Of a stretch of DNA of 64,000 bases, positions 39,635 to 48,582 are shown one piece after another. The notes beneath the pieces are model-generated. The model did not search any database, had not been told where the DNA came from, and saw nothing but the letters and a program-made list of their open reading frames with translations. This DNA comes from Pseudomonas khorasanensis (lineage in GTDB: Bacteria; Pseudomonadota; Gammaproteobacteria; Pseudomonadales; Pseudomonadaceae). The position numbers were made by a program, and so were the translations under genes. The DNA lies in NCBI RefSeq assembly GCF_014268505.2, contig NZ_JABWQP020000001.1:496001-560000 (forward strand). The letters are read 5' to 3'. Every line of letters starts with the position of its first letter. Positions within the stretch are counted from its first letter, which is position 1.

Positions 39635-40345
39635 TCAATGGCCGGCGCTCTGACCGCCATCGACATGGAGAATCTCGCCGGTGACGAAATTAGCGCTGTC
39701 CAGGTAGAGAATCGCCTGAACGACATCGTCGATTTCACCCATGTGGCCCATCGGATGCAGGTTGCCCAGCGCTTGATGGGTTTCTTCGGCGTGCATCGGC
39801 GTTTTGATGATCCCCGGCGACACCGCGTTAACCCGAATGCCGCGCTTGGCGTACTCGATGGCCAGGGATCTGGTCGCGGCATTGATGCCGCCCTTGGTCA
39901 GCGAAGCCAGTACCGACGGCACGCCATCAATCGCGTGATCGACGAGGCTGGTGGTCACACTGACAACGTGGCCGCTGCCGTGCTTTTCCATTTCGCCGAT
40001 CGCCAGTTGCGAGATGTGGAAGAAGCCGCTCATGTTGGTCGCCACGACCTGGGCGTAGTCTGCCTGGCTGTAACCGGTGAACGGCTTGGCCAGAAAGATA
40101 CCGGCATTGTTGATCAGCGTATCGACGCGACCGAACCGGGCTACGGCGGCGCTAATCACCCGCTCGGCGGTGTGCGGATCGGCGATGTCACCGGCGACTG
40201 TCAGGATGTCCGGGTCGCTGGATTCCTTGATCGAGCGCGAGGTGGCGACCACTTGATGGCCGAGGGCGCGAAAGGCTTCAACCAGGCATGCACCAATGCC
40301 TTGCGAGGCGCCGGTGATAACAACTACTTTTTTCGATGTGCTCAT
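39635..40345 (-). CDS. Short-chain dehydrogenase/reductase
   Basis: Oxidoreductase of 236 residues with VVVITGASQGIGACLVEAFR, TLINNAGIFLAKPF, and an active site around VVSVTTSLVDHAIDGVPSVL. The usual YxxxK is not apparent there: the expected Tyr is replaced in ASLTKGGINAATRSLA, where only the Lys remains. The enzyme may therefore have altered activity. GAGGAAACC before the ATG at 40345 decides the start. It follows the tautomerase gene by 24 bases, so they form an operon. Confidence 0.87.
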   Translation of the reverse strand: MSTSKKVVVITGASQGIGACLVEAFRALGHQVVATSRSIKESSDPDILTVAGDIADPHTAERVISAAVARFGRVDTLINNAGIFLAKPFTGYSQADYAQVVATNMSGFFHISQLAIGEMEKHGSGHVVSVTTSLVDHAIDGVPSVLASLTKGGINAATRSLAIEYAKRGIRVNAVSPGIIKTPMHAEETHQALGNLHPMGHMGEIDDVVQAILYLDSANFVTGEILHVDGGQSAGH

Positions 40346-40369
40346 GATGGTTTCCTCAGAAATTGGCAT

Positions 40370-40579
40370 TCAAACGTCGGACAGATCTTTGCGGTATTGC
40401 GTGGTGGTCATGCCGGCATAACCCCAGTTATCGGTGTCCACTTCATCGATGACGATGTGCGTGAGCTTCGGATCCTTGTTGAGCACGCGCTCCATGGTCT
40501 CGGTGATTTCCTTGATCACCTGGGCTTTCTGCGCGCCGGTAACACCGTCGCGGGTGATGCGTACGTTGATGAAAGGCAT
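40370..40579 (-). CDS. 4-oxalocrotonate tautomerase-family protein
   Basis: Small enzyme of 69 residues. After removal of the initiator Met, Pro1 becomes the catalytic base, as in MPFINVRITRDGVTG. KAQVIKEITETMERVLNKD and the C-terminal NWGYAGM fit the tautomerase family, slightly longer than the 62-residue classical enzyme. The substrate is unknown. It is first in a two-gene operon with the SDR gene. Confidence 0.88.
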   Translation of the reverse strand: MPFINVRITRDGVTGAQKAQVIKEITETMERVLNKDPKLTHIVIDEVDTDNWGYAGMTTTQYRKDLSDV

Positions 40580-40750
40580 GGGATGTCTCCAATGGCTGGC
40601 CCGTCGGGATGGCGGGTGGCTGTTGGAGTGGACTTTAGGCAGTTGTGGCAGGTTGATAAACGGGGGCTGAGGTACTTCATTTGTTCTGCGGTGTATCTAA
40701 TCGAGCGGGAACTCAGCAAAAGCCGAAATCAACGATTCAGTACGAGCCAA

Positions 40751-40773
40751 GGTGAGAGAGCCTGCTCGCGGAG
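40751..40773. repeat. Single degenerate REP half-site
   Basis: GGTGAGAGAGCCTGCTCGCG is one degenerate arm of the main REP family between the tautomerase and trmK genes. Confidence 0.45.
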
Positions 40774-40785
40774 AGGGCGGCACGG

Positions 40786-41484
40786 TCAGGCGAGCAGTTC
40801 GCGGATCCAATGTACTTCTTGATTGAGCGCCTGCACTTTCTCCCGCGGCAACGCCTGTTGCGCCCGCGCAAGATGGTGCAACGTCTTCTGTCGCTGACGC
40901 AGTTTGCGTTGCCATTTCTGCAAAAACGCCGGGCTGCGTAACTGCAGGTGCAGAGGGCCGAAAAAAAGTTCCTTGGCGCTGTAGGTCAGCGGTTCGGCGG
41001 CGCGCTCGGCGACAATAATTTCGTAGTCGAAGCGGTTCTCGTGCAGCACTTCTTCGCAGACGATGCCGTAGCCGTTGTCCATCAGCCATTGGCGCAGAGG
41101 TTGTTCGCCGCCGTTGGGTTGCAGGATCAACCGTTCGTGGCCGCTGAGGTGAGATTTACCGCTTTCAAAAATGTCGCGGATGGTTTCGCCGCCCATGCCG
41201 CAGAGGGTGATGGCGGTGATTGCGTCCTGAGATTTGATCGCCGCCAGGCCATCGGCCAGGCGCACGCTGATGCGGGTTTGCAGGTCGTTCTCAGTCACGG
41301 TGCGTTGCGCCGCATGGAACGGTGTAAGCGCAACCTCGCCGGCCACTGCCGCGCAAATCTGGCCACGGCGCATCAATGCCACCGGCAAGTAAGCGTGGTC
41401 CGAGCCGATATCAGCCAATCTTGCGCCGGCCGGCACGTGGGCAGCGACGCGCTCCAGACGCATGGACAATGTCTGTTCGTTCAA
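40786..41484 (-). CDS. trmK: tRNA (adenine-22-N1)-methyltransferase TrmK
   Basis: SAM-dependent enzyme of 232 residues that modifies A22 in the D-loop of certain tRNAs. RLADIGSDHAYLPVALMRRG is the SAM-binding motif, and AITLCGMGGETIRDIFESG with LILQPNGGEQPLRQWLMDNG completes the TrmK pattern. I start at TTG 41484 because the family begins NEQTLSMRLERV and AGGGG lies at the right distance; ATG at 41463 is the alternative. A coiled-coil C-terminal domain, rich in Gln and Arg, is present. Confidence 0.87.
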   Translation of the reverse strand: MNEQTLSMRLERVAAHVPAGARLADIGSDHAYLPVALMRRGQICAAVAGEVALTPFHAAQRTVTENDLQTRISVRLADGLAAIKSQDAITAITLCGMGGETIRDIFESGKSHLSGHERLILQPNGGEQPLRQWLMDNGYGIVCEEVLHENRFDYEIIVAERAAEPLTYSAKELFFGPLHLQLRSPAFLQKWQRKLRQRQKTLHHLARAQQALPREKVQALNQEVHWIRELLA

Positions 41485-41678
41485 CGGCAACCCCTGTGCG
41501 CCCGCGATGGAAAAAGGGGTGCGACTCTGGCGAGCAATACCGACGCTGTCAAATCGCGCCGATGAACCTCGGCACCGGCGCTGAGTTGCGGCGCAGATTG
41601 CGGTCGCCCGGCAATGGTAGGAATTTCTTCGCCACCCTCGGTTCAATAACACAACAGCATTGATGCGAGGAAACGAAG

Positions 41679-41888
41679 ATGGGCCACCCATTCAAGGTCG
41701 GTGATGCCGTGCGCTGGAACTCCGAGGCCGGTGAGATTCACGGCAAGGTCGTCAAGGTACACACCCGCGATACCGAATTCATGGGTCGACATCGGCCCGC
41801 TTCGAAAGACGCGCCGCAGTATGAGGTCAAGAGCGACAAGACCGGTCACCTGGCCCTGCATCACGGCAACGCGCTGAAGCACGTTTAG
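41679..41888 (+). CDS. HVA1/DUF2945-type small protein
   Basis: Protein of 69 residues. FKVGDAVRWNSEAGEIHGKV with PQYEVKSDKTGHLALHHGNA at the end matches the hypervirulence-associated Tudor-like (DUF2945) family. Function in bacteria is unknown. GAGGAAACGAAG precedes the ATG. Its 3' end overlaps the convergent dehydrogenase gene by four bases. Confidence 0.87.
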   Translation: MGHPFKVGDAVRWNSEAGEIHGKVVKVHTRDTEFMGRHRPASKDAPQYEVKSDKTGHLALHHGNALKHV

Positions 41889-43138
41889 AAGCGCGCCAGC
41901 CTGAAGGGATCCGCACTCGGCAACGCAATGGTCGCACCTGAGACCATTTGCCCGATCATCTCGGCTGTCACGGCTGCCTGGGTCAGTCCGAGGTGCTGAT
42001 GACCGAAGGCTAGCAACACCTTGCCGTCGCAGACCTGATCGATCACCGGCAGCGAATCCGGCAGCGACGGTCGGAAGCCCATCCACGGTGTGGCGCCGTC
42101 GGCGTTCAGGTCCTTGCGGAACAGGCCTTGACTCAAGCGATGCAACTGCCGGGCGCGCGCCATGTTCGCTGGCCGCTCCAGTCCTGCGAACTCGACTGTG
42201 CCGGCCAGGCGCAGGCCTTCAGTCATCGGCGTCATGATGAACTTGCGCTCCAGCGAAGTGACCGGGAAGGGCAGGCGATCATGCTCATGAGGCAGCATCA
42301 AGTGGTAGCCCCGCTCGGTGTCCAGCGGCACGTGCTTGCCGGTGAGAGCGGCGGTGAGTTTCGCCGAATGCGCACCGCAAGCGAGCAACACCCGATGCGC
42401 CGAAACGCCCCCGCTGCCGGTCACCAGTAAAACACCGTTTTCCTGGACGTAGCCGCCCTGAACCTGTTGTTTGAGAAAACTCACGCCACAGGCGCGGGCC
42501 GCTTCGACCAGTGCACACACCACACGATACGGATCGAGGAAATGCCCGGTGCGCGGAAAGAACAATCCGCCCTGAATCTGTTCGCTTAGTTGGGACGCGG
42601 TCTCGCGGATCGCCCCGGCCTGCCAGTAATCGACCGGTACCTGCTGCTGATCAAGGCGCGCCTGCAGTGCTTCGATGGCCTGACGCGATTCTGTTTTTTC
42701 AAAGACCAGTAACGAGCCGTCGATCCTGAGTAGATCCGGTCGCTGAATGTCGGCGAGCAAACGCTGCCACGCCTCGAGGCTGCTTTCGTTCAGCGCGCGC
42801 AAACCTGCAACGGTTTTTCCAAAGGGTTCAGGCCGCAGATTGAGCAACAATCGCGCAAACCACGGCAAGGCGCGCGGCATGTATTTCCAGTCCAGTCGCA
42901 GCGGTCCCATCGGGTCCATGAGCATGGCAGGCAAGCGCTTGAGGATGGAGACATCGGCAATCGGGAATACCTGCTCGGTTGCCAGATGCCCGGCGTTGCC
43001 GAAGGAGGCGCCATGGCCGGGTTCCTGTTGATCAATGACAACCACCCGCAAGCCCTGGCGCGCCAGACGCAGTGCACAGGCCACCCCGATGATTCCGGCA
43101 CCGACCACCGCGATGTCGTGCGAGGGATTATTCGCCAT
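41885..43138 (-). CDS. FAD-dependent D-amino-acid dehydrogenase, probable cis-4-hydroxy-D-proline dehydrogenase
   Basis: Flavoprotein of 417 residues. HDIAVVGAGIIGVACALRLA is the FAD Rossmann motif and MGFRPSLPDSLPVI with GHQHLGLTQAAVTA closes the DadA-type fold. In the hydroxyproline pathway it oxidises cis-4-hydroxy-D-proline to pyrroline-4-hydroxy-2-carboxylate, the substrate of the neighbouring deaminase. The family start MANNPSHD at 43138 has a GGGAAG site eleven bases upstream. The frame also continues without a stop into the aldehyde dehydrogenase remnant to 43303, so a 472-residue fused product is possible. Confidence 0.87.
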   Translation of the reverse strand: MANNPSHDIAVVGAGIIGVACALRLARQGLRVVVIDQQEPGHGASFGNAGHLATEQVFPIADVSILKRLPAMLMDPMGPLRLDWKYMPRALPWFARLLLNLRPEPFGKTVAGLRALNESSLEAWQRLLADIQRPDLLRIDGSLLVFEKTESRQAIEALQARLDQQQVPVDYWQAGAIRETASQLSEQIQGGLFFPRTGHFLDPYRVVCALVEAARACGVSFLKQQVQGGYVQENGVLLVTGSGGVSAHRVLLACGAHSAKLTAALTGKHVPLDTERGYHLMLPHEHDRLPFPVTSLERKFIMTPMTEGLRLAGTVEFAGLERPANMARARQLHRLSQGLFRKDLNADGATPWMGFRPSLPDSLPVIDQVCDGKVLLAFGHQHLGLTQAAVTAEMIGQMVSGATIALPSADPFRLARF

Positions 43139-43303
43139 GGCTTGGCGCTTCCCGCTGGCTATCAAGCAGGCGCCGTCATCCATTTGCAAGGTCGCGGTCA
43201 GTTGGCCTTCGAGGCGTTCGCTGACCGGGTTGATGCCGAGAATAGCCTGGCGATTGCCTGCTACGGATTGCTGGCCGATCAGCATGTTGCCCGTCAGAGT
43301 CAT
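43139..43303 (-). pseudogene. Remnant of alpha-ketoglutarate semialdehyde dehydrogenase, internally deleted
   Basis: About 55 codons. The first 28 residues, MTLTGNMLIGQQSVAGNRQA onward to GINPVS, are the usual N-terminus of the 2,5-dioxovalerate dehydrogenase found in pseudomonad hydroxyproline and aldarate clusters. The next residues, ERLEGQLTATLQMDD, match what I recall of the region near residue 410 of the same enzyme. A deletion of roughly 1.1 kb within the gene (junction near 43220) would explain this. The original ATG keeps AGGAAG at the right distance. No catalytic Cys or Glu remains. It is fused in frame to the dehydrogenase. Confidence 0.75.
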
Positions 43304-43366
43304 TATGTCTTCCTGTGAAAAGAGGGAAACCTGCCGTGAACCAGGACGGACCACGGCAGGTCGCTG

Positions 43367-44314
43367 TCAGGCGAAGTTCTGCTCGGCCGACCAGTTTTTG
43401 TACCAGTGACGGAACAGCGAATACTGTTTCTCGGCATAACGTCGCTGCGAGTCGCTCAGCGCGTCGGTTTCGTTGAAGTGCAGGGTGTATTCCCTGTCGC
43501 CGTTGAGCACCATCAAATGCTTGTAATACAGCACCAGATCACAGCCTTCATCGAACGATGACAGCACCGCCAGCGCCGATTCCAGCTCCCGCGCCTGGCG
43601 CCGGGCCTTGGCATCGCCTTGCGCCGCTTGCTTGCTCAGGGCCACCAGTTGCAGCACTTCACGCGGCAGGGCGTTGCCGATGCCAGTGATGGCGCCGGTG
43701 GCGTTGCAGTTGACGAAACCGTGCACCACTTGCGTGTCGACGCCGACCATCAGCGTCACGTCGTCATCCTTGGAGGTGATGTTTTCTGCCGCGTAGCGCA
43801 AGTCCGCACCACCGCCGAACTCCTTGAAACCGATCAGGTTCGGGTACTCGCGGCGCAGTTCGAAGAACAGGTCGGCGCGGGTGGCGAAGCCGTAGTAAGG
43901 GCTGTTGTAGATCACCGCTGGCAAGTTCGGTGCTGCTTGCAGAATCGCCGCGAAGTGCGCCTTTTGCGCAGTGGCCGAGGCACCCCGGGACAGGACACGC
44001 GGGATGACCATCAAGCCTTGTGCGCCGACTTTTGCGGCGTGGGTCGCATGGGACACCGCTTCGCGGGTGTTCACCGCACCGGTGCCAACGATAGTTGGAA
44101 CCCCGGCGGCCACCAATCGCGCCACGCCCTCCTGGCGTTCGGCTTCGGTGAGCAGCGGCCAGTCACCCATGGAGCCGCAATAGACCACGGCGCTCATGCC
44201 GATATCGATCAGCTCGCGCCCCTTGGCCACCAGCGCATCGAAGTCGGGTTTGCGCTGGGCAGTGCACGGGGTCATCAGGGCCGGCATGCAACCGGTGAAA
44301 ATGTTGTCGCTCAT
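43367..44314 (-). CDS. Pyrroline-4-hydroxy-2-carboxylate deaminase (DapA family)
   Basis: Class I aldolase-fold enzyme of 315 residues. The Schiff-base Lys is in NLIGFKEFGGGADLRYA and the Tyr in PAVIYNSPYYGFATRA; the N-terminus FTGCMPALMTPCT fits the family. In this context it deaminates the product of D-hydroxyproline oxidation to alpha-ketoglutarate semialdehyde. AAGGAG before the ATG at 44314 sets the start. It lies between the epimerase and the remnant aldehyde dehydrogenase. The specific function is inferred from context; the fold is certain. Confidence 0.89.
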   Translation of the reverse strand: MSDNIFTGCMPALMTPCTAQRKPDFDALVAKGRELIDIGMSAVVYCGSMGDWPLLTEAERQEGVARLVAAGVPTIVGTGAVNTREAVSHATHAAKVGAQGLMVIPRVLSRGASATAQKAHFAAILQAAPNLPAVIYNSPYYGFATRADLFFELRREYPNLIGFKEFGGGADLRYAAENITSKDDDVTLMVGVDTQVVHGFVNCNATGAITGIGNALPREVLQLVALSKQAAQGDAKARRQARELESALAVLSSFDEGCDLVLYYKHLMVLNGDREYTLHFNETDALSDSQRRYAEKQYSLFRHWYKNWSAEQNFA

Positions 44315-44369
44315 GGTGTTGGCTCCTTGGTACGTCATTCAAGTCGAAGTTGAAAATCAGCGCGGCGGC

Positions 44370-45296
44370 TCAGATGCCCCACGCGAACGGGTCGGTTTCG
44401 TCGATCAACAAGGTGCTGTCGGCGGTCATGTAGGCGCGGCCGGTGATGAAAGGGCGAATGCGTTCACCTTCCCATTCGAAGCGGCCTTCGAACTGGCTGC
44501 CGGTGATGCTCGCCTGTATCCAGGGCGCACCGGGTTGCAGCTTGTCGTCGGCGGCCAGGCAGGCGAGTTTGGCGCTGGTGCCGGTACCGCACGGCGAGCG
44601 GTCGTAGGCTTTGCCGGGGCACATGACGAAGTTGCGGCTGTCGGCGGTGGCGTCGTCGGCGAACAGTTCGATGTGGTCGATGATCGCGCCGTCTTCACCG
44701 TGAATGCCTTGCTCTGCCAGGGCCTTGAGCATTGCCCAGGTGTACGCCGTCAAGTGCTCGACGTTGTCCATGCTCAGCGTCTGGCCGTGCTCGGAAACAA
44801 GGAAAAACCAGTTGCCGCCATAGGCGATATCGCCGACCACGGGGCCAAAACCGGGCACCTCTACCGGCACCTGTTTGCGATGGCGCCAGGCGGGCACATT
44901 GCCCAGCGTCACTGAGCCGTCGTCATGCAGGGTCGCGCTGACTTGGCCGACGGGTGTGTCGATCTTGTGCAACCCCGGTGCAATGCGCTGCAGATAGTGC
45001 AGCGAGTTGATCAAACCGATGGTGCCGTGGCCGCACATGCCCAGGTAACCGGCGTTGTTGAAGAAAATCACGCCGCACGTGGCATCCGCCGACACCGGCT
45101 CGCAATACAGCGCGCCGACCAGCACATCGTTGCCGCGCGGCTCCAGCAGACAGGCGCGGCGCCACTGATCGTGCTGGCTGCGCAGGGCATCGCGCTTTGC
45201 GGCCATGCTGTCGCCGGGTAGCTCGGGGAAGCCACTCATCACCAGGCGCGTCGGTTCGCCGCCGGTGTGGGAATCAATGACGTGTACTCGTTTCAT
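44370..45296 (-). CDS. 4-hydroxyproline 2-epimerase
   Basis: Enzyme of 308 residues that interconverts trans-4-hydroxy-L-proline and cis-4-hydroxy-D-proline. Both catalytic cysteines are present: Cys88 in GMCGHGTIG and Cys236 in [14 protein letters not shown], at the positions I know for the P. aeruginosa enzyme. The N-terminus [16 protein letters not shown] is diagnostic of the proline racemase superfamily. It is the first enzyme of the operon, immediately downstream of the permease. Confidence 0.95.
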   Translation of the reverse strand: MKRVHVIDSHTGGEPTRLVMSGFPELPGDSMAAKRDALRSQHDQWRRACLLEPRGNDVLVGALYCEPVSADATCGVIFFNNAGYLGMCGHGTIGLINSLHYLQRIAPGLHKIDTPVGQVSATLHDDGSVTLGNVPAWRHRKQVPVEVPGFGPVVGDIAYGGNWFFLVSEHGQTLSMDNVEHLTAYTWAMLKALAEQGIHGEDGAIIDHIELFADDATADSRNFVMCPGKAYDRSPCGTGTSAKLACLAADDKLQPGAPWIQASITGSQFEGRFEWEGERIRPFITGRAYMTADSTLLIDETDPFAWGI

Positions 45297-45317
45297 GAGA
45301 ATGTCCCGTTGGAGGAA

Positions 45318-46943
45318 TCAATAGGCGCCGGCAGGGCGGTTGTTAACGGAGGGCGAGGGCGCAACGCTTTCGCTTTCGTCGTTGTCTTCGTCCAGATGCA
45401 GCAGATGCGCAGGCACACCCGTCGCCGCGCCCCAGTAGTAAATGCCAGTGGCGCAAGCGGCGACGACGATCGTGTCGAACGGGTGAGCGAGGATGCCCAG
45501 GCCACCGAAAGTGCCGAGTTTGGACAGCACAATGGTCACCGCGTAGAAGGCGATCAGCCACGCGGATGAGCGCACCTGACTGGCCAGACTCAGGTGCGCG
45601 GTGGGCACGAAGCGACCACAGAACAGGTAGATGACAAACATCAGGATTTGCAGGCCGAGCAGCCATGACACGGTGTTCCAGCCCGACCAGTAAACAATCA
45701 GCGCCGCAATGATGAACGACACCGGTCCGAGCAGGCCCATGCTCTTGACCCGAAACGGTCGAGGCATATCCGGCGCATTGCGACGCAACGCTGCAACCGA
45801 CACCGGCGCCACTGCATAGCTCAGCACCAGCGCGGCGGAGACCACATTGATCAGCGCTTCCCAGGACGGAAACGGCAGCGTCCAGAACACCGACAAGGCA
45901 AAAGTCAGCCAGAGCGCCGGACGCGGGATGCCGGATTTCTCGTCGATATGCGTGAAGACCTTGAAGAACGTGCCGGTCTGGGCCCAGCCGTAGATCACTC
46001 GCGGGGTGGCGTTCATGTAGATGTTGCCGCAGCCGCTCGGTGAGATCACCGCGTCAGCGACCACCAGGTATGCCAGCCAGCCCACGCCCAGCGCCAGTGC
46101 GATGTCGCGATAAGGCAGGGCGAATTCCTTGCTGATGCCGGCCCAGCCATTGGCGAGCATTTCAGTCGGGACGCTGCCGAGAAACGCCATTTGCAACAGC
46201 ACATAAATCAGGGTCGACAGCAGCACCGAAAGGATCAGGGCGACAGGGATGGTGCGCTGCGGGTTTTTCACTTCGCTGGCCACCGAGATGATCGGCGTCA
46301 GACCCAGATAGGCAAAAATGATCCCGCCGGCCGAGACCGCCATTTCGACGCCCGACAGACCGAAAGGCGCAAAGTCCTGAACCTGAAAGTTTTCCGGTTT
46401 GAAGAACGTGAACAGCACGCCGATCACCAGCAGCGGCACGATGAATTTGAAGATGCTTACCAGGTTATTGGCCTTGGCGAAGGTCTTCACGCTGCGGTAG
46501 TTGAGGAGGAAAAACACGCAGAGCAGGCCGAACTGCACCAGCCAGCCGAGGATTGTCGGATCGTTACTGCCCGCCTTGGTCAGGCCGGGAAACCACGCCG
46601 CTGCGTACTGTCGCGAAGCAACCACCTCAATCGCCACCAGACTGGAAAACGCTATCAGGGTGATGAAGCCCATCAAGTAGCCGAGCAGCGGCCCGTGGGA
46701 GTAAACCGGGTAGCGCACCACGCCGCCGGCACGGGGCAACGCCGCGCCCAACTCGCAATACACGATACCCAACAGCAACACGGCAAAACCGCCCAGTAAC
46801 CAGGAGAAAATCCCGGCCGGTCCGGCGATGGCGGAGACATGGCTGGCCGCGAACAACCAGCCGGAACCGAAGATCGCTCCGAGTCCGATAAAGGTGAGGT
46901 CGATCAATGAAAGCTGTTTTTTGAACTTGCCTTGGCCTGACAT
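45318..46943 (-). CDS. APC-family amino acid permease, likely hydroxyproline uptake
   Basis: Membrane transporter of 541 residues with about twelve or more hydrophobic helices. The N-terminus LSLIDLTFIGLGAIFGSGWL is the unwound first helix of APC permeases. The gene heads the hydroxyproline operon and is divergent from its presumed regulator, so hydroxyproline or proline is the probable substrate. That assignment is contextual. The C-terminus is acidic and cytosolic. Confidence 0.88.
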   Translation of the reverse strand: MSGQGKFKKQLSLIDLTFIGLGAIFGSGWLFAASHVSAIAGPAGIFSWLLGGFAVLLLGIVYCELGAALPRAGGVVRYPVYSHGPLLGYLMGFITLIAFSSLVAIEVVASRQYAAAWFPGLTKAGSNDPTILGWLVQFGLLCVFFLLNYRSVKTFAKANNLVSIFKFIVPLLVIGVLFTFFKPENFQVQDFAPFGLSGVEMAVSAGGIIFAYLGLTPIISVASEVKNPQRTIPVALILSVLLSTLIYVLLQMAFLGSVPTEMLANGWAGISKEFALPYRDIALALGVGWLAYLVVADAVISPSGCGNIYMNATPRVIYGWAQTGTFFKVFTHIDEKSGIPRPALWLTFALSVFWTLPFPSWEALINVVSAALVLSYAVAPVSVAALRRNAPDMPRPFRVKSMGLLGPVSFIIAALIVYWSGWNTVSWLLGLQILMFVIYLFCGRFVPTAHLSLASQVRSSAWLIAFYAVTIVLSKLGTFGGLGILAHPFDTIVVAACATGIYYWGAATGVPAHLLHLDEDNDESESVAPSPSVNNRPAGAY

Positions 46944-47163
46944 GGCATCGCCTTCTTGTGAGTTCTTGGATAGGCAGTTGTGTCACGTGGACGGCCAGAC
47001 TTTGAACCGATCGGCGGGGCGGCGATTGATGTTTTGCACAGGGATCGATGACGAATTCAGCACAATGCCGCCGACGATTGCAGGGCCTCGACAGGGCCGC
47101 GACGTTGCTGCAATCTGCGTGCTAGCGGCTTTTCTGGCGGTTCATCACGAGGGGAATTTATTG
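46944..47163. promoter_or_regulatory. Divergent control region of the hydroxyproline cluster
   Basis: 220 bases between the permease and AraC genes hold both promoters. No strong palindrome is visible, as expected for AraC sites, which are direct repeats. Confidence 0.35.
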
Positions 47164-47934
47164 ATGCAGCCTGCGCTTTCGATCCTGTGCCGGGGCAATG
47201 ACCGCCTGGGTCCGCAGACCCTTGAAGAGATGGTCGCCAGTGCCTGGCAACTTTTACCGATACTCGATGTGATCCCCAATGCGGCGATCTTCATCAAGGA
47301 CGTTCAAGCCCGGTATGTGCTGGCCAACCGCACGCTGGTGCAGCGCTGTGGCTTGAAGGACCTGCGACCGTTGTTGGGGAAGACCAGTGCGCAGGTGTTC
47401 CCGGCGCAGTTGGGCCCGGGTTACACCGAGCAGGATCGCAAAGTGCTGGAGGAAGGTTTTGTGCTGGAGGACCAGCTTGAGCTGCATCTGTACGGCAGTC
47501 GCGAGCCGGGTTGGTGCCTGACCCACAAACGGCCTGTCTACAACCGTGATGGAGCAATCATTGGTCTGGCGGGGATCTCGGTGGACCTGCAATCGGCGAG
47601 CGAAACCCATCCGGCGTTCGAGCGGCTCGCTGCCGTTGACGAGCACATTCGCGCCCATTTCAATCGACGCGTCACGCTGGGCGAGCTGACACGAATAGCC
47701 GGTATTTCGGTCGCGCAACTGGAGCGCTATTGCAAGCGCGTATTCCACCTGACGCCCCGGCAGATGATCCAGAAAGTGCGCCTGGAACATGCGCATCGTT
47801 TGTTGCACAGCGACTTGCCGATCACCGACGTTGCACTGCAATGTGGCTATACCGATCACAGCGCTTTCACCCGTCAGTTCAAAGCATCGACCGGGTTCAC
47901 TCCGCGCGAATATCGTCAGGCGACGGGTCATTAA
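47164..47934 (+). CDS. AraC-family regulator with PAS domain, probable hydroxyproline sensor
   Basis: Regulator of 256 residues. A PAS-like domain spans about residues 30-145 (IPNAAIFIKDVQARYVLANR). The two HTHs are TLGELTRIAGISVAQLERYC and TDVALQCGYTDHSAFTRQFK. AGGGGAA lies before the ATG at 47164; TTG at 47161 is an alternative. It is divergent from the permease and enzymes of hydroxyproline catabolism. It probably activates them. Confidence 0.89.
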   Translation: MQPALSILCRGNDRLGPQTLEEMVASAWQLLPILDVIPNAAIFIKDVQARYVLANRTLVQRCGLKDLRPLLGKTSAQVFPAQLGPGYTEQDRKVLEEGFVLEDQLELHLYGSREPGWCLTHKRPVYNRDGAIIGLAGISVDLQSASETHPAFERLAAVDEHIRAHFNRRVTLGELTRIAGISVAQLERYCKRVFHLTPRQMIQKVRLEHAHRLLHSDLPITDVALQCGYTDHSAFTRQFKASTGFTPREYRQATGH

Positions 47935-48527
47935 ACCAGCACGGTGAGCCAGGCCGAGAGCAGCAGTAAAAAGGCCAGTCCCGCATTCATCCGCTTGAAC
48001 GCCTGCGGTGAGCTGATCAGCCGCGCACTGCCCACGCCAAGCAATGCCCAGAGCGTCATGCACGGCAGCGATACCAACAGAAACGCCAGCGACAGCACCA
48101 GCAGTCGCAGCGTTTTGTCGCCGCCACCGACAAATACGCTGACCACCGCCACGGCCATCATCCACACTTTGGGATTAACCAGTTGCAGCATCGCCGCGCC
48201 GAATACGCTGAAGCCTTGTTCTTGCGGTGTTGCCGGGTCCAGCGAGGGCGGTGCACTGCGAAAGATCTGCCACGCCAGCCAGCTCAACCAGAGCACGCCG
48301 CCCCAGGCCATCGCTTGTTGCACGCGCGGAAAGCGCAACAGGGTTTCGCCAGCGCCCAGCCCGACCACGAGCACAATCAGCGCCGCCGCCACGCAAGCGC
48401 CGAAAATGATCGGCAGCGTGGCGATCAGACCACGGCGTGAACTGTGGCTCAGCACCAGGATATTGGTCGGGCCCGGGGTGATCGAGGCGACGAAAGCGAA
48501 CAGCAGAAAGGGCAGTAAGGAGGTCAT
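47931..48527 (-). CDS. LysE-family amino acid exporter
   Basis: Membrane protein of 198 residues with about six helices. FVASITPGPTNILVLSHSSR at the N-terminus is the family signature. AGGAAACC before the ATG at 48527 sets the start. It exports amino acids or related compounds; the substrate is unknown. It follows an AraC gene on the same strand by 55 bases. Its 3' end overlaps the convergent PAS-AraC gene by four bases. Confidence 0.92.
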   Translation of the reverse strand: MTSLLPFLLFAFVASITPGPTNILVLSHSSRRGLIATLPIIFGACVAAALIVLVVGLGAGETLLRFPRVQQAMAWGGVLWLSWLAWQIFRSAPPSLDPATPQEQGFSVFGAAMLQLVNPKVWMMAVAVVSVFVGGGDKTLRLLVLSLAFLLVSLPCMTLWALLGVGSARLISSPQAFKRMNAGLAFLLLLSAWLTVLV

Positions 48528-48582
48528 GGTGCAGGTTTCCTGTAAGTCGAAACAGGACACCATGATCGTCAGAGGGCGGGCG

